A stretch of DNA of 6,943 nt from Rhodospirillales bacterium (GTDB lineage: Bacteria; Pseudomonadota; Alphaproteobacteria; Acetobacterales; Acetobacteraceae), in assembly GCA_018971455.1 (NCBI GenBank), contig JAGXAV010000104.1, positions 1 through 6,943 on the forward strand. Direction: 5' to 3'. This document shows positions 1 to 5,547 of the stretch, piece by piece. Both the position numbers and the translations under genes were made by a program. Positions within the stretch are counted from its first letter, which is position 1, and each line of letters begins with the position of its first letter. The notes below the pieces were generated by a model. That model was not told the DNA's origin. It saw nothing but the letters and a program-made list of their open reading frames with translations, and did not search any database.

Positions 1-753
1 GGCGGCGAAGGGTTGCGTGCCGAGCGCCAGCGTGCCGGTTGCGTCCTGGAAGGCCAGGGTCGGGCCGGCGGCGACGGCGCCGGCAAAACTCGCCGTGGCG
101 AAGCTGGCAATGGCGATCGTGCCGGTGCCGGCCACCGCGCCCGCAATGGCGAGGGCCGAGCTCGCGGTGATCAGCCCGTCATCGCGCACCGCCCCGTTCA
201 GCGCGGAGGCCCCGGACAGGGCCGCGCCGGCATCGACGGTGAGCAGGCCCGCGGCGGCACCCCCGGCGGCGCCGATCTCGAAGGTTGCGGTCGAATCGAC
301 GGTGAGCACGGCCCCGCCGGCGGCCAGCGCGGCCAGGGTGATGGCGCCATGGTCGCGCGCGCTCAGCGGCACGCCAAAGCCCGACACCGTTGCCGTGCCG
401 GCCACGGCGAAATCCGCCCCCACCCCGTTGACCAGCAGGCCGGCGCTGCTCAGGCCCGCCGCGCTCGCCTGCGCCACGCCGCCCGCCAGGATGTCGATCT
501 GCCCGTTGGTGGCCGACAGCGTGCCGAGGTTCAGCTGGCCGTAAAGCGCCAGATTGCCGGATACATCGAGAATGGCCGCCGCGCCGGGTCCGCCCACCAG
601 GCTGTCCGTCGAGCTGGTCGGCCCGGCGATGGTCGCGGTATCGGCTGTGCCGGGGGCGGTCAGCGACGGGGTGGTCGCGGTGGTCAGATCGGCCCAGTTC
701 GCCGCGGCGTTCCACAGGCCGGAGCCGACATTCCAGGTATAGCTGCTCGCCAT
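1..753 (-). CDS. Beta-strand-repeat (beta-helix) secreted-type protein, N-terminal part
   Basis: Partial gene: the reading frame opens with ATG at 753 and stays open to base 1, giving the first 251 residues. A GAGGAG ribosome-binding site lies 8 bases upstream of this ATG, which supports the start. The N-terminus (SSYTWNVGSGLWNAAANW, residues 3-20) is the W-x-G-x-W-x-AANW signature seen at the start of beta-helical adhesin/autotransporter-like repeat proteins. The rest is Ala/Gly/Thr/Val-rich short beta strands. LTVD recurs at residues 150-153 and 171-174, 21 residues apart, and the end (GTLALGTQPFAA) resembles the GtLxLxxpxxF repeat unit of such proteins. There is no cysteine or lysine and only two arginines, giving an acidic composition typical of large secreted proteins. 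No Sec signal peptide is visible, so export, if it occurs, would need a C-terminal signal (type I secretion or similar) outside the window. The exact function and C-terminal domain are unknown. Confidence 0.75.
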   Translation of the reverse strand, partial: MASSYTWNVGSGLWNAAANWADLTTATTPSLTAPGTADTATIAGPTSSTDSLVGGPGAAAILDVSGNLALYGQLNLGTLSATNGQIDILAGGVAQASAAGLSSAGLLVNGVGADFAVAGTATVSGFGVPLSARDHGAITLAALAAGGAVLTVDSTATFEIGAAGGAAAGLLTVDAGAALSGASALNGAVRDDGLITASSALAIAGAVAGTGTIAIASFATASFAGAVAAGPTLAFQDATGTLALGTQPFAA

Positions 754-910
754 CGCATCGGCTCCTCGCGCCCGTGTCGGCACGGCGGCGATGCTGGCAG
801 GGGCCGGGCGTGCGGAGCGCAACGGCGCGTGACACGACAGTGAGCCAGCCGTCGCCGTGCCGGTTCATGCACGAAATACGCGCCGCTGCGCCACGCCGCC
901 GGGACGCATT

Positions 911-939
911 GTGACAAGCCGCCTGGCCGTGCCTAGGCT
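911..939 (+). promoter_or_regulatory. Candidate sigma-70 promoter for the D-aminopeptidase gene
   Basis: GTGACA at 911-916 (5 of 6 to TTGACA) is followed after exactly 17 bases by TAGGCT at 934-939, a weak -10 (3 of 6 to TATAAT). It sits about 40 bases before the ATG at 980. It lies in the 226-base divergent spacer between the beta-helix gene and the hydrolase. The rest of that spacer shows only short inverted repeats (for example CCGTG/CACGG at 772-785, in the presumed leader of the minus-strand gene). No equally good promoter was seen on the minus strand. Confidence 0.35.
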
Positions 940-979
940 GCGACCAGTGGGTGTTGCGGGCAGTACGAAAGGTGGGGCG

Positions 980-2602
980 ATGCCGGACCTGGATCTGTTG
1001 CGGCTGGAACGAATCGCCGAGGGCCTGATCGCCCCGTTCGACCGGCCGGACACGCCGGGTGTCGCGCTCGGTGTGGTGCGCGATGGCGCGCTTGTGGTGC
1101 ATCGCCAGGCCGGCATGGCGAGCCTGGAGATGGGCGTGCCGCTCGCCTCGGGCAGCGTCTTTCGCATCGCCTCGGTCAGCAAGCAGTTCACCTGTGCCGC
1201 CATCCTCATGCTGGCGGCGGAAGGGCGGCTGCACGTTGCGGACAAGGTGCAGGATCATCTGCCCGAGTTGCCGGATTTCGGCGCAACCATCACCATCGAC
1301 CACCTGATGCACAACACCTCCGGCCTGCGCGACATGCTGGAGATCATGCGCCTTGGCGGCTGCGATCTTTCGATGCCGTGCCGGCCCGCCGATCTGCTCG
1401 CCGGCATCTGCCGCCAGCGCGGACTGAACTTCGCCCCGGGCGCACGCTATCTCTACAGCAACACCAATTTCCTGCTGCTCGGCCTGATCGCCGAACGCGT
1501 CTCGGGCATGGCGCTGCCGGCTTTCTTGCAGGCGCGTATCTTTGGCCCGCTTGGCATGACGCGCACGGCCATGGTGGAGAGCACGAATGTCGTCGTGCCG
1601 GGCCTGGTGACCGGCTATCTCCCCGCGGAGGGCGGCGGATGGAGCCGTGCCGCGCATGGGTTTCCGCTGGGCGGGGAGGGCGGACTGGTCTCCTCGGTCG
1701 AGGATCTGGCGCTGTGGGTGCGCCACATCTCGGCCGGCCATTCCGCGGCGCTGGCAAGCGAGCTTGAGCGCCTCGCCCCGTTCGGCAACGGCCTGCCCAA
1801 CACCTATGCGCGCGGCCTGCAGGTGCGTGAGTATCGCGGATTGCGCGCGATCGATCACGGCGGGTTGTGGCCGGGCTACAAGACCGAGTTCCTGCGCGCG
1901 CCGGCGGCCGGGCTGGCGGTGATCTGCATCGCCAATAACGGCACGGCCGATCCCTGGCACATCGCCCATGCCATGCTGGACGCGGCACTCGACGGGCGCG
2001 CCGATCTGGGGCCGGTGCCCGTGACGCCGGTTTCGGCCGAATTTGCGCCGCTCGCCGGACGCTACATCGACCGGGTCGGGGGGGCCACGCTCGATCTCAG
2101 CCTCGCCGATGGCATGCCGACGGGCTGCACGCACGGCGTGCCGTTCCAACTGCGCCAGACCGCCGATGGCCGGCTGCGCGCCAGCCGCTCGGCCGCCGAT
2201 TTCACCATGCGGGCATCGACGGGAGCGGCGGGCACCGTGCTGGAGGTGGAGGCCGATGCCGGGGTAAGCGCGACCTACCATCCGGTGCAGGCGGGTGCGG
2301 CGTTGCCGGCGGGCCTCGCCGGCGCCTACCGCAGCGACGAGATCGGCGCGGTGTGGCGCTTCGTCGCACAGGGCCAGGCGATGGGCGTCGAGGTGTCCGG
2401 CCCGCTGGTCCGCGGCGCCGTCTTCGATGTCGAGGCGATCGAGGGCGATGATGTGCGCGTCAACGTGCCGAGCGCGTTGTTCCGCTCCTGGCTCGATGTC
2501 CGCGTCGCGCGCGCCGGGGACGGAACGGTGAGCGGATTGATGGTCGATGGCGGGCGCGCGCGCGGGCTGCGATTCACCCGCATCGAGGGAGCGGCGCCAT
2601 GA
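980..2602 (+). CDS. dap: D-aminopeptidase-like serine hydrolase (peptidase S12, three-domain)
   Basis: This 540-residue protein probably removes N-terminal D-amino acids (D-Ala, D-Ser, D-Thr) or Gly from peptides and amides, as the Ochrobactrum enzyme does. The penicillin-recognising fold fills residues 1 to about 335 and carries all three catalytic motifs: S65-V-S-K68 (nucleophile and general base), Y159-S-N161 and H293-G-G295. The HxG motif, instead of the KTG of beta-lactamases, is characteristic of D-aminopeptidase. About 200 further residues follow, with repeated G-x-Y starts (AGRYIDR near 359-365, AGAYRSD near 448-453). These fit the two beta-barrel domains (DAP_B, DAP_C) known from the roughly 520-residue family. 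No signal peptide is present, so it is probably cytoplasmic. The start at ATG 980 is chosen because AAGGTGG (969-975) lies just upstream; an upstream GTG at 857 in the same frame lacks such support. An esterase or other S12 hydrolase remains possible, but length and motifs favour D-aminopeptidase. Confidence 0.85.
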   Translation: MPDLDLLRLERIAEGLIAPFDRPDTPGVALGVVRDGALVVHRQAGMASLEMGVPLASGSVFRIASVSKQFTCAAILMLAAEGRLHVADKVQDHLPELPDFGATITIDHLMHNTSGLRDMLEIMRLGGCDLSMPCRPADLLAGICRQRGLNFAPGARYLYSNTNFLLLGLIAERVSGMALPAFLQARIFGPLGMTRTAMVESTNVVVPGLVTGYLPAEGGGWSRAAHGFPLGGEGGLVSSVEDLALWVRHISAGHSAALASELERLAPFGNGLPNTYARGLQVREYRGLRAIDHGGLWPGYKTEFLRAPAAGLAVICIANNGTADPWHIAHAMLDAALDGRADLGPVPVTPVSAEFAPLAGRYIDRVGGATLDLSLADGMPTGCTHGVPFQLRQTADGRLRASRSAADFTMRASTGAAGTVLEVEADAGVSATYHPVQAGAALPAGLAGAYRSDEIGAVWRFVAQGQAMGVEVSGPLVRGAVFDVEAIEGDDVRVNVPSALFRSWLDVRVARAGDGTVSGLMVDGGRARGLRFTRIEGAAP

Positions 2603-2733
2603 TCACGCCGGCCTGCGCGCGGGTCATGGCAGCCCGTGACAGCGAATCCGCTCACCGCCGCTGGGTGCATGCGCTGCCGGCGCGCCTCGGAGAGGACACC
2701 TCCGAGACCGGTCTGCCGATGGCGCCGGCGTGA
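2599..2733 (+). CDS. Possible 44-residue ORF overlapping the hydrolase stop
   Basis: An ATG at 2599 overlaps the stop of the D-aminopeptidase gene (ATGA) and opens a 44-codon frame ending in TGA at 2731-2733. GAGGGAG at 2585-2591 gives a well-placed ribosome-binding site (7-base spacing), and about 84% of third positions are G or C, similar to the real genes here. The predicted peptide is Arg/Ala-rich (begins MITPACARVMAARDSE), has no membrane segment, and resembles no family I know. It lies in the short gap before the convergent ferredoxin gene and also contains an inverted repeat (2686-2706). It could equally be a chance frame in GC-rich DNA. Confidence 0.25.
   Translation: MITPACARVMAARDSESAHRRWVHALPARLGEDTSETGLPMAPA
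2686..2706. terminator. Perfect 7-bp hairpin between convergent genes (weak terminator candidate)
   Basis: CTCGGAG (2686-2692) and CTCCGAG (2700-2706) form a perfect 7-bp stem with a 7-base loop. It lies in the gap between the convergent hydrolase and ferredoxin genes, where a bidirectional terminator would be useful. No T-tract follows on either strand, so a classical intrinsic terminator is not demonstrated. Confidence 0.2.
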
Positions 2734-2745
2734 CGAGGGCGCCCC

Positions 2746-3072
2746 TCAGCCGGGCAGTTCGATGAGGATGGCGCCGTCTTCCACCCTGGTTCGGAACACC
2801 CGCAGATCTTCCTCCACCGGCGCGCCCAGCCCCTTGCCGGTGCGCACGTCGAACTGGCCGGCATGCAGCGGGCACTCGATCGTGCCGTTCTCGAACCAGC
2901 CGTCGCTGAGCAGGGCGAAGGCGTGCGTGCAGACATTGTCGGTGACACAGACCTCGCCGCTTTCGAGATGATAGACGGCCAGGTTGAGCCCCATCGCCTC
3001 GACGCCGACCACCGTGCCGGCCGCCACATCGCCGAGGGCTGCGACGCGCACCCAGTTTTCTGCTTCACTCAT
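2746..3072 (-). CDS. Rieske-type [2Fe-2S] ferredoxin (oxygenase electron-transfer component)
   Basis: This 108-residue soluble ferredoxin carries electrons from a flavoprotein reductase to an oxygenase. The Rieske cluster ligands are complete: C48-T-H50 and C67-P-L-H70, separated by 16 residues, inside the usual D-N-x-C-T-H and I-E-C-P-L-H-x-G-x-F-D contexts. The length is that of the dioxygenase ferredoxins (NdoA, AndAb, MocE types), and no transmembrane anchor is present, which excludes a bc1-complex Rieske protein. The start is the ATG at 3072. The same frame is open for about 460 codons upstream, but that part is only the antisense of the reductase gene, and MSEAENWVRVA is a typical ferredoxin N-terminus. 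The ribosome-binding site is poor (GGGGG about 10 bases upstream). The gene is divergent from a matching reductase, with 102 bases between the starts. No terminal oxygenase is visible, so the electron acceptor is unknown. Confidence 0.9.
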   Translation of the reverse strand: MSEAENWVRVAALGDVAAGTVVGVEAMGLNLAVYHLESGEVCVTDNVCTHAFALLSDGWFENGTIECPLHAGQFDVRTGKGLGAPVEEDLRVFRTRVEDGAILIELPG

Positions 3073-3133
3073 ATCCGCATGTGCCCCCAAAAATTTGCAG
3101 CCAGCCCGACGAATCGATGGTGCGATCATGACG

Positions 3134-3149
3134 CAATGTGATGCCATTG
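3134..3149. promoter_or_regulatory. Inverted repeat in the ferredoxin/reductase divergent spacer (operator candidate)
   Basis: CAATG-TGATGC-CATTG has perfect 5-bp arms around a 6-base spacer. It lies 26 bases before the GTG of the reductase and within the 102-base region that must hold the promoters of both divergent genes. Just upstream, TGCG/CGCA arms (3121-3135) form a second, weaker dyad overlapping it by two bases. I could not identify convincing -35/-10 pairs on either strand in this spacer. An operator for a regulator encoded elsewhere is plausible, but short dyads also occur by chance. Confidence 0.25.
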
Positions 3150-3174
3150 TCTGCCGCGACCGAGGACCCCGCCC

Positions 3175-4380
3175 GTGACCCAGGCCGTTCATGTCATTCT
3201 CGGTGCGGGCCAGGCCGGCGGGCATGCCGCGATGGCCATGCGTGAGGCGGGGTTCACCGGCCGCATCCTGCTGCTCGGCGCCGAGCAGCACGCCCCCTAT
3301 GAGCGGCCGCCGCTGTCCAAGGCGGCGCTGACCGACGAGCCGGCGCCACCCGCCGCCTGGTTCTATCCACCCGGCCGCTACGCCGAGCGCGATATCGATT
3401 TCCGTTCCGGCTGCGTCGCAACCGGCCTCGATGCCGCCGCGCATCGGCTGACCCTGCGCGACGGGACGCACGTCGCCTATGACCGGCTGCTGCTGGCCAC
3501 GGGCGGGCGGGCGCGGCGGCTGACCATCCCCGGGGCCGAGCGCGCGTTGAGCCTGCGCACGTTGGAGGATGCGGCGGCGATCCGGGCGCGCCTGGTGGCG
3601 GGGGCGCGGGTGGTGTGCATCGGCGCCGGCGTGATCGGCCTGGAAATCGCCGCCTCCGCCCATGCGCGCGGTTGCCAGGTGACGGTGATCGAGGCCGGCC
3701 CCGGCGCCATGGGCCGCAGCCTGCCGCCCGCCTTCGCCCGCTACGTGGAAGGGCTGCATGAAAAGGCCGGTGTGCGGCTGTGCTTCGGCACGGCGCCGCA
3801 GGCGATCGAGCGAGGGCGGGTGGTGTGCGCGAATGAGGTCTTTCCGGCTGACTGCGTCATTGCCGGCATCGGCATGGAGCGTGCCACGGACCTCGCCGTG
3901 GCGGCGGGGTTGGCGGTCGAGGGCGGCATCGCCGTCGATGCTTTCGGGCGCAGCAGCGCGGCCGATATCTTTGCCGCCGGCGACGTCGCCGCCTTCTGGC
4001 ATCCGCGCCTGCAACGTCGGCTGCGCATGGAGAGCTGGCGCCACGCGCAGAATCACGGCATCGCCGTTGGCCGCGTCATGGCCGGCGGCAGCGAGGCCTA
4101 TGACGATGTGCCGTGGTTCTGGACCGACCAGCACGGCATGAACCTCCAGGTCGCGGGGCTGGTGGAGGAGGGCCAGCGCCTGGTGCTGCGCGGGATTTGG
4201 GGGAGTGCGAGCTTCGCCGCCTTCCTGCTCGACGCCGGGGGCGCCGTGGGTGCGGCCATCGGGGTCAACGCGCCGCGCGAGGTGCGCGCCGCCATGGCGC
4301 TGATCCGCTCCGGCCGCATGGTCGATCCCGACCGGCTTGCCGATGTGACGTCGTCGGTGCAGCGCCTCGCCGCCGGCTGA
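3175..4380 (+). CDS. FAD-dependent ferredoxin reductase (oxygenase reductase component)
   Basis: This 401-residue flavoprotein likely takes electrons from NADH and passes them to the divergent Rieske ferredoxin. It has the two-dinucleotide-domain layout of the family: an FAD motif G10-A-G-Q-A-G15, PYERPPLSK at 41-49, the ATG motif at 108-110, a second nucleotide motif G150-A-G-V-I-G155, and the second FAD motif IFAAGDVA at 265-272. The acidic residue E173 at the end of the second nucleotide-fold strand (VTVIEAG) favours NADH over NADPH. The segments ESWRHAQNHG (286-295) and PWFWTDQHG (313-321) are typical of dioxygenase and P450 ferredoxin reductases (AndAa, BphA4, PdR types). The start is GTG at 3175 with GAGGA 8 bases upstream. 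The length is normal for the family (about 400). The monooxygenase gene follows after 70 bases on the same strand, so co-transcription is possible. Confidence 0.92.
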   Translation: MTQAVHVILGAGQAGGHAAMAMREAGFTGRILLLGAEQHAPYERPPLSKAALTDEPAPPAAWFYPPGRYAERDIDFRSGCVATGLDAAAHRLTLRDGTHVAYDRLLLATGGRARRLTIPGAERALSLRTLEDAAAIRARLVAGARVVCIGAGVIGLEIAASAHARGCQVTVIEAGPGAMGRSLPPAFARYVEGLHEKAGVRLCFGTAPQAIERGRVVCANEVFPADCVIAGIGMERATDLAVAAGLAVEGGIAVDAFGRSSAADIFAAGDVAAFWHPRLQRRLRMESWRHAQNHGIAVGRVMAGGSEAYDDVPWFWTDQHGMNLQVAGLVEEGQRLVLRGIWGSASFAAFLLDAGGAVGAAIGVNAPREVRAAMALIRSGRMVDPDRLADVTSSVQRLAAG

Positions 4381-4425
4381 TATTCTTTTAACCTTGAAGT
4401 ATTTTTCCGCCGGTGGTCGAATATC
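4379..4425. repeat. Perfect 7-bp inverted repeat GATATTC/GAATATC in the spacer before the monooxygenase
   Basis: GATATTC (4379-4385) and GAATATC (4419-4425) are perfect inverted copies with 40 bases centre to centre, in the only AT-rich stretch of the window. TCCGCCG is also directly repeated at 4406-4412 and 4424-4430, an 18-base period. A TTGAAG at 4394-4399 could be a -35 box, but no good -10 sits at 17 bases. These may be protein-binding half sites; chance cannot be excluded. Confidence 0.25.
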
Positions 4426-4438
4426 CGCCGAGGAAAAG
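4402..4438 (+). promoter_or_regulatory. mRNA leader hairpin overlapping the ribosome-binding site of the monooxygenase gene
   Basis: The 70-base spacer can fold into a 13-bp stem-loop. Bases 4402-4408 (TTTTTCC) pair with 4432-4438 (GGAAAAG, one T-G wobble). After a small 2x1 interior loop, 4411-4416 (CGGTGG) pairs with 4425-4430 (CCGCCG, one wobble), closing an 8-base loop. The 3' arm is the purine-rich region GAGGAAAAGGA that must serve as ribosome-binding site for the ATG at 4451, so folding would partly hide it. No U-tract follows, so it is not an intrinsic terminator. A run of U pairing with the ribosome-binding site recalls fourU RNA thermometers, but that comparison is my inference. Confidence 0.35.
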
Positions 4439-4450
4439 GACGACAGGCCC

Positions 4451-5542
4451 ATGGCGCTTCACCCGATGCACGGCCCGAACCGCTTCAAGCTCGGTGTTTT
4501 CTCGGCCAATGCCGATGGCGGGCTGACGCTGACCCGCGTGCCCGAGCGCTGGCCGGCGAGCTGGTCCGGCATCGTCGAGGTGGCGCGAATGGCCGACCGC
4601 GCGGGCATCGAGTTCTTTCTGCCGATCGCGCGATGGAAGGGTTTTGGCGGCGAGATGAACTCGCGCGAATGGAGCTTCGAGACGCTAACCTTCGCCGCGG
4701 CCCTTGCCGGCGTCACCGAGCGCATCGCGCTGTTCTCCACCGTGCATGTGCCGATGGTGCATCCGGTCTTTGCCGCCAAGGCGCTGGCCACCATCGACCA
4801 TGCCTCCGGCGGCCGCGCCGGGCTCAACATCGTCTGCGGCTGGAACCCCGAGGAGTTCGACGCCTTCGGCCTGACCATGATCGAGGACCGCTACGCCCAG
4901 GGGCTCGAGTGGTTCGAAATCCTGAGCCGGGTGCTCGCCGATACCGGCCCGTTCGATTTCGATGGCCGGTTCTACAAGCTGAAGAACGTGTCCGGCCGCC
5001 CGGCACCCGTCCAGAAGCCGAGGCCGGTGACGCTGAACGCCGCCTTCTCCCCGCCAGGGCGGGACTTCGCCGCCAAGGCCGCCGATTTCCTGTTCACGAC
5101 CTTCACCGACATCGAGAAGGGGCGCGCCCAGATCGACGACATCGCCACCCGCGCGGCGCGCGAGGGGCGCGAGGTCGGCGTCTACACCACCACCCATGTC
5201 GTCTGCCGTCCGACACAGGGCGAGGCCGAGGATTACTACGAGCATTACGCGGTGACGATGCAGGACAGCGAGAGCGTCGACCATTACATGGGGGCGAAGG
5301 AGAAATTCTCCGGCTCGCACGATGCGGAGGCCTACCGGCTGCACCGCAAGCGTTTCGCCGGGGGGGCGGGCACCTATCCGCTGGTCGGCACGCCGGCCCA
5401 CATCGCCGGGGAGATGGTGCGCATGGCGGCGGCCGGCTTTGCGGGTACGACGGTGAGTTTCGTGAATTTTGCTGACGAGCTGCCGTATTTCATCGAAAAT
5501 GTGCTGCCGCTGCTGCGCGAGGCGGGCCTGCGCGAAGGATGA
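4451..5542 (+). CDS. LLM-class flavin-dependent monooxygenase (RutA/SfnG-like)
   Basis: This 363-residue TIM-barrel enzyme of the bacterial luciferase-like family would use reduced FMN and O2 to oxidise a small substrate. Recognisable blocks are the N-terminal strand FKLGVFSANADGG (12-24), RWKGFGG (61-67, like the RGFGG of the pyrimidine monooxygenase RutA), the TERIALFSTVHVP segment (89-101), and the hallmark core ATIDHASGGRAGLNIVCGWN (113-132) followed by EEFDAFG. These resemble RutA, dimethylsulfone monooxygenase SfnG and related C-N or C-S bond-cleaving enzymes more than alkanal luciferases. The C-terminal GTPAHIAGEM (313-322) is the usual late helix of the family. The start is ATG 4451, with AAGGA at 4436-4440; a TTG at 4394 in frame would extend it through the leader hairpin and is less likely. 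The following dehydrogenase overlaps or abuts the stop. The flavin reductase partner is not obvious here, and the substrate cannot be told from the sequence. Confidence 0.88.
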   Translation: MALHPMHGPNRFKLGVFSANADGGLTLTRVPERWPASWSGIVEVARMADRAGIEFFLPIARWKGFGGEMNSREWSFETLTFAAALAGVTERIALFSTVHVPMVHPVFAAKALATIDHASGGRAGLNIVCGWNPEEFDAFGLTMIEDRYAQGLEWFEILSRVLADTGPFDFDGRFYKLKNVSGRPAPVQKPRPVTLNAAFSPPGRDFAAKAADFLFTTFTDIEKGRAQIDDIATRAAREGREVGVYTTTHVVCRPTQGEAEDYYEHYAVTMQDSESVDHYMGAKEKFSGSHDAEAYRLHRKRFAGGAGTYPLVGTPAHIAGEMVRMAAAGFAGTTVSFVNFADELPYFIENVLPLLREAGLREG

Positions 5543-5547
5543 CCGAC

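Noticed and set aside
822..838. Possible sigma-54 promoter on the minus strand upstream of the beta-helix gene (TGTCACG then TTGCG)
   Set aside because: The -24 GG is broken (GT) and the spacing to TTGC is one base too long, so the element would not fit the strict sigma-54 geometry.
13..843. 276-codon plus-strand open frame (and a 175-codon one at 17-544) over the beta-helix gene
   Set aside because: The products are Arg/Gly- or Pro/Ala-rich with no motif, while the minus-strand frame shows recognisable repeats, a good ribosome-binding site and no stop.
179..2281. 700-codon open frame on the minus strand across the D-aminopeptidase gene
   Set aside because: It is antisense to a gene with full catalytic motifs, and its product is Arg/His/Gln/Ala-rich low-complexity sequence typical of shadow frames in GC-rich DNA. 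Its left end also conflicts with the beta-helix frame.
2735..2747. GAGGG-CGC-CCCTC mini-hairpin at the ferredoxin stop
   Set aside because: The stem is only 5 bp with a 3-base loop and no T-tract, which is common by chance at this GC content.
4381..4400. T-rich stretch after the reductase stop as an intrinsic terminator
   Set aside because: Only a 4-bp possible stem (CAGC/GCTG) precedes it and the T run is interrupted, so termination here is not supported.
3073..4452. Upstream 460-codon extension of the ferredoxin frame on the minus strand
   Set aside because: It is antisense to the reductase and has shadow composition; family length and the N-terminal sequence place the true start at 3072.
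4633..5475. 280-codon plus-strand frame and a 238-codon minus-strand frame within the monooxygenase
   Set aside because: Both are shadows of a well-conserved LLM-family gene; their sequences are Arg-rich and lack any family signature.
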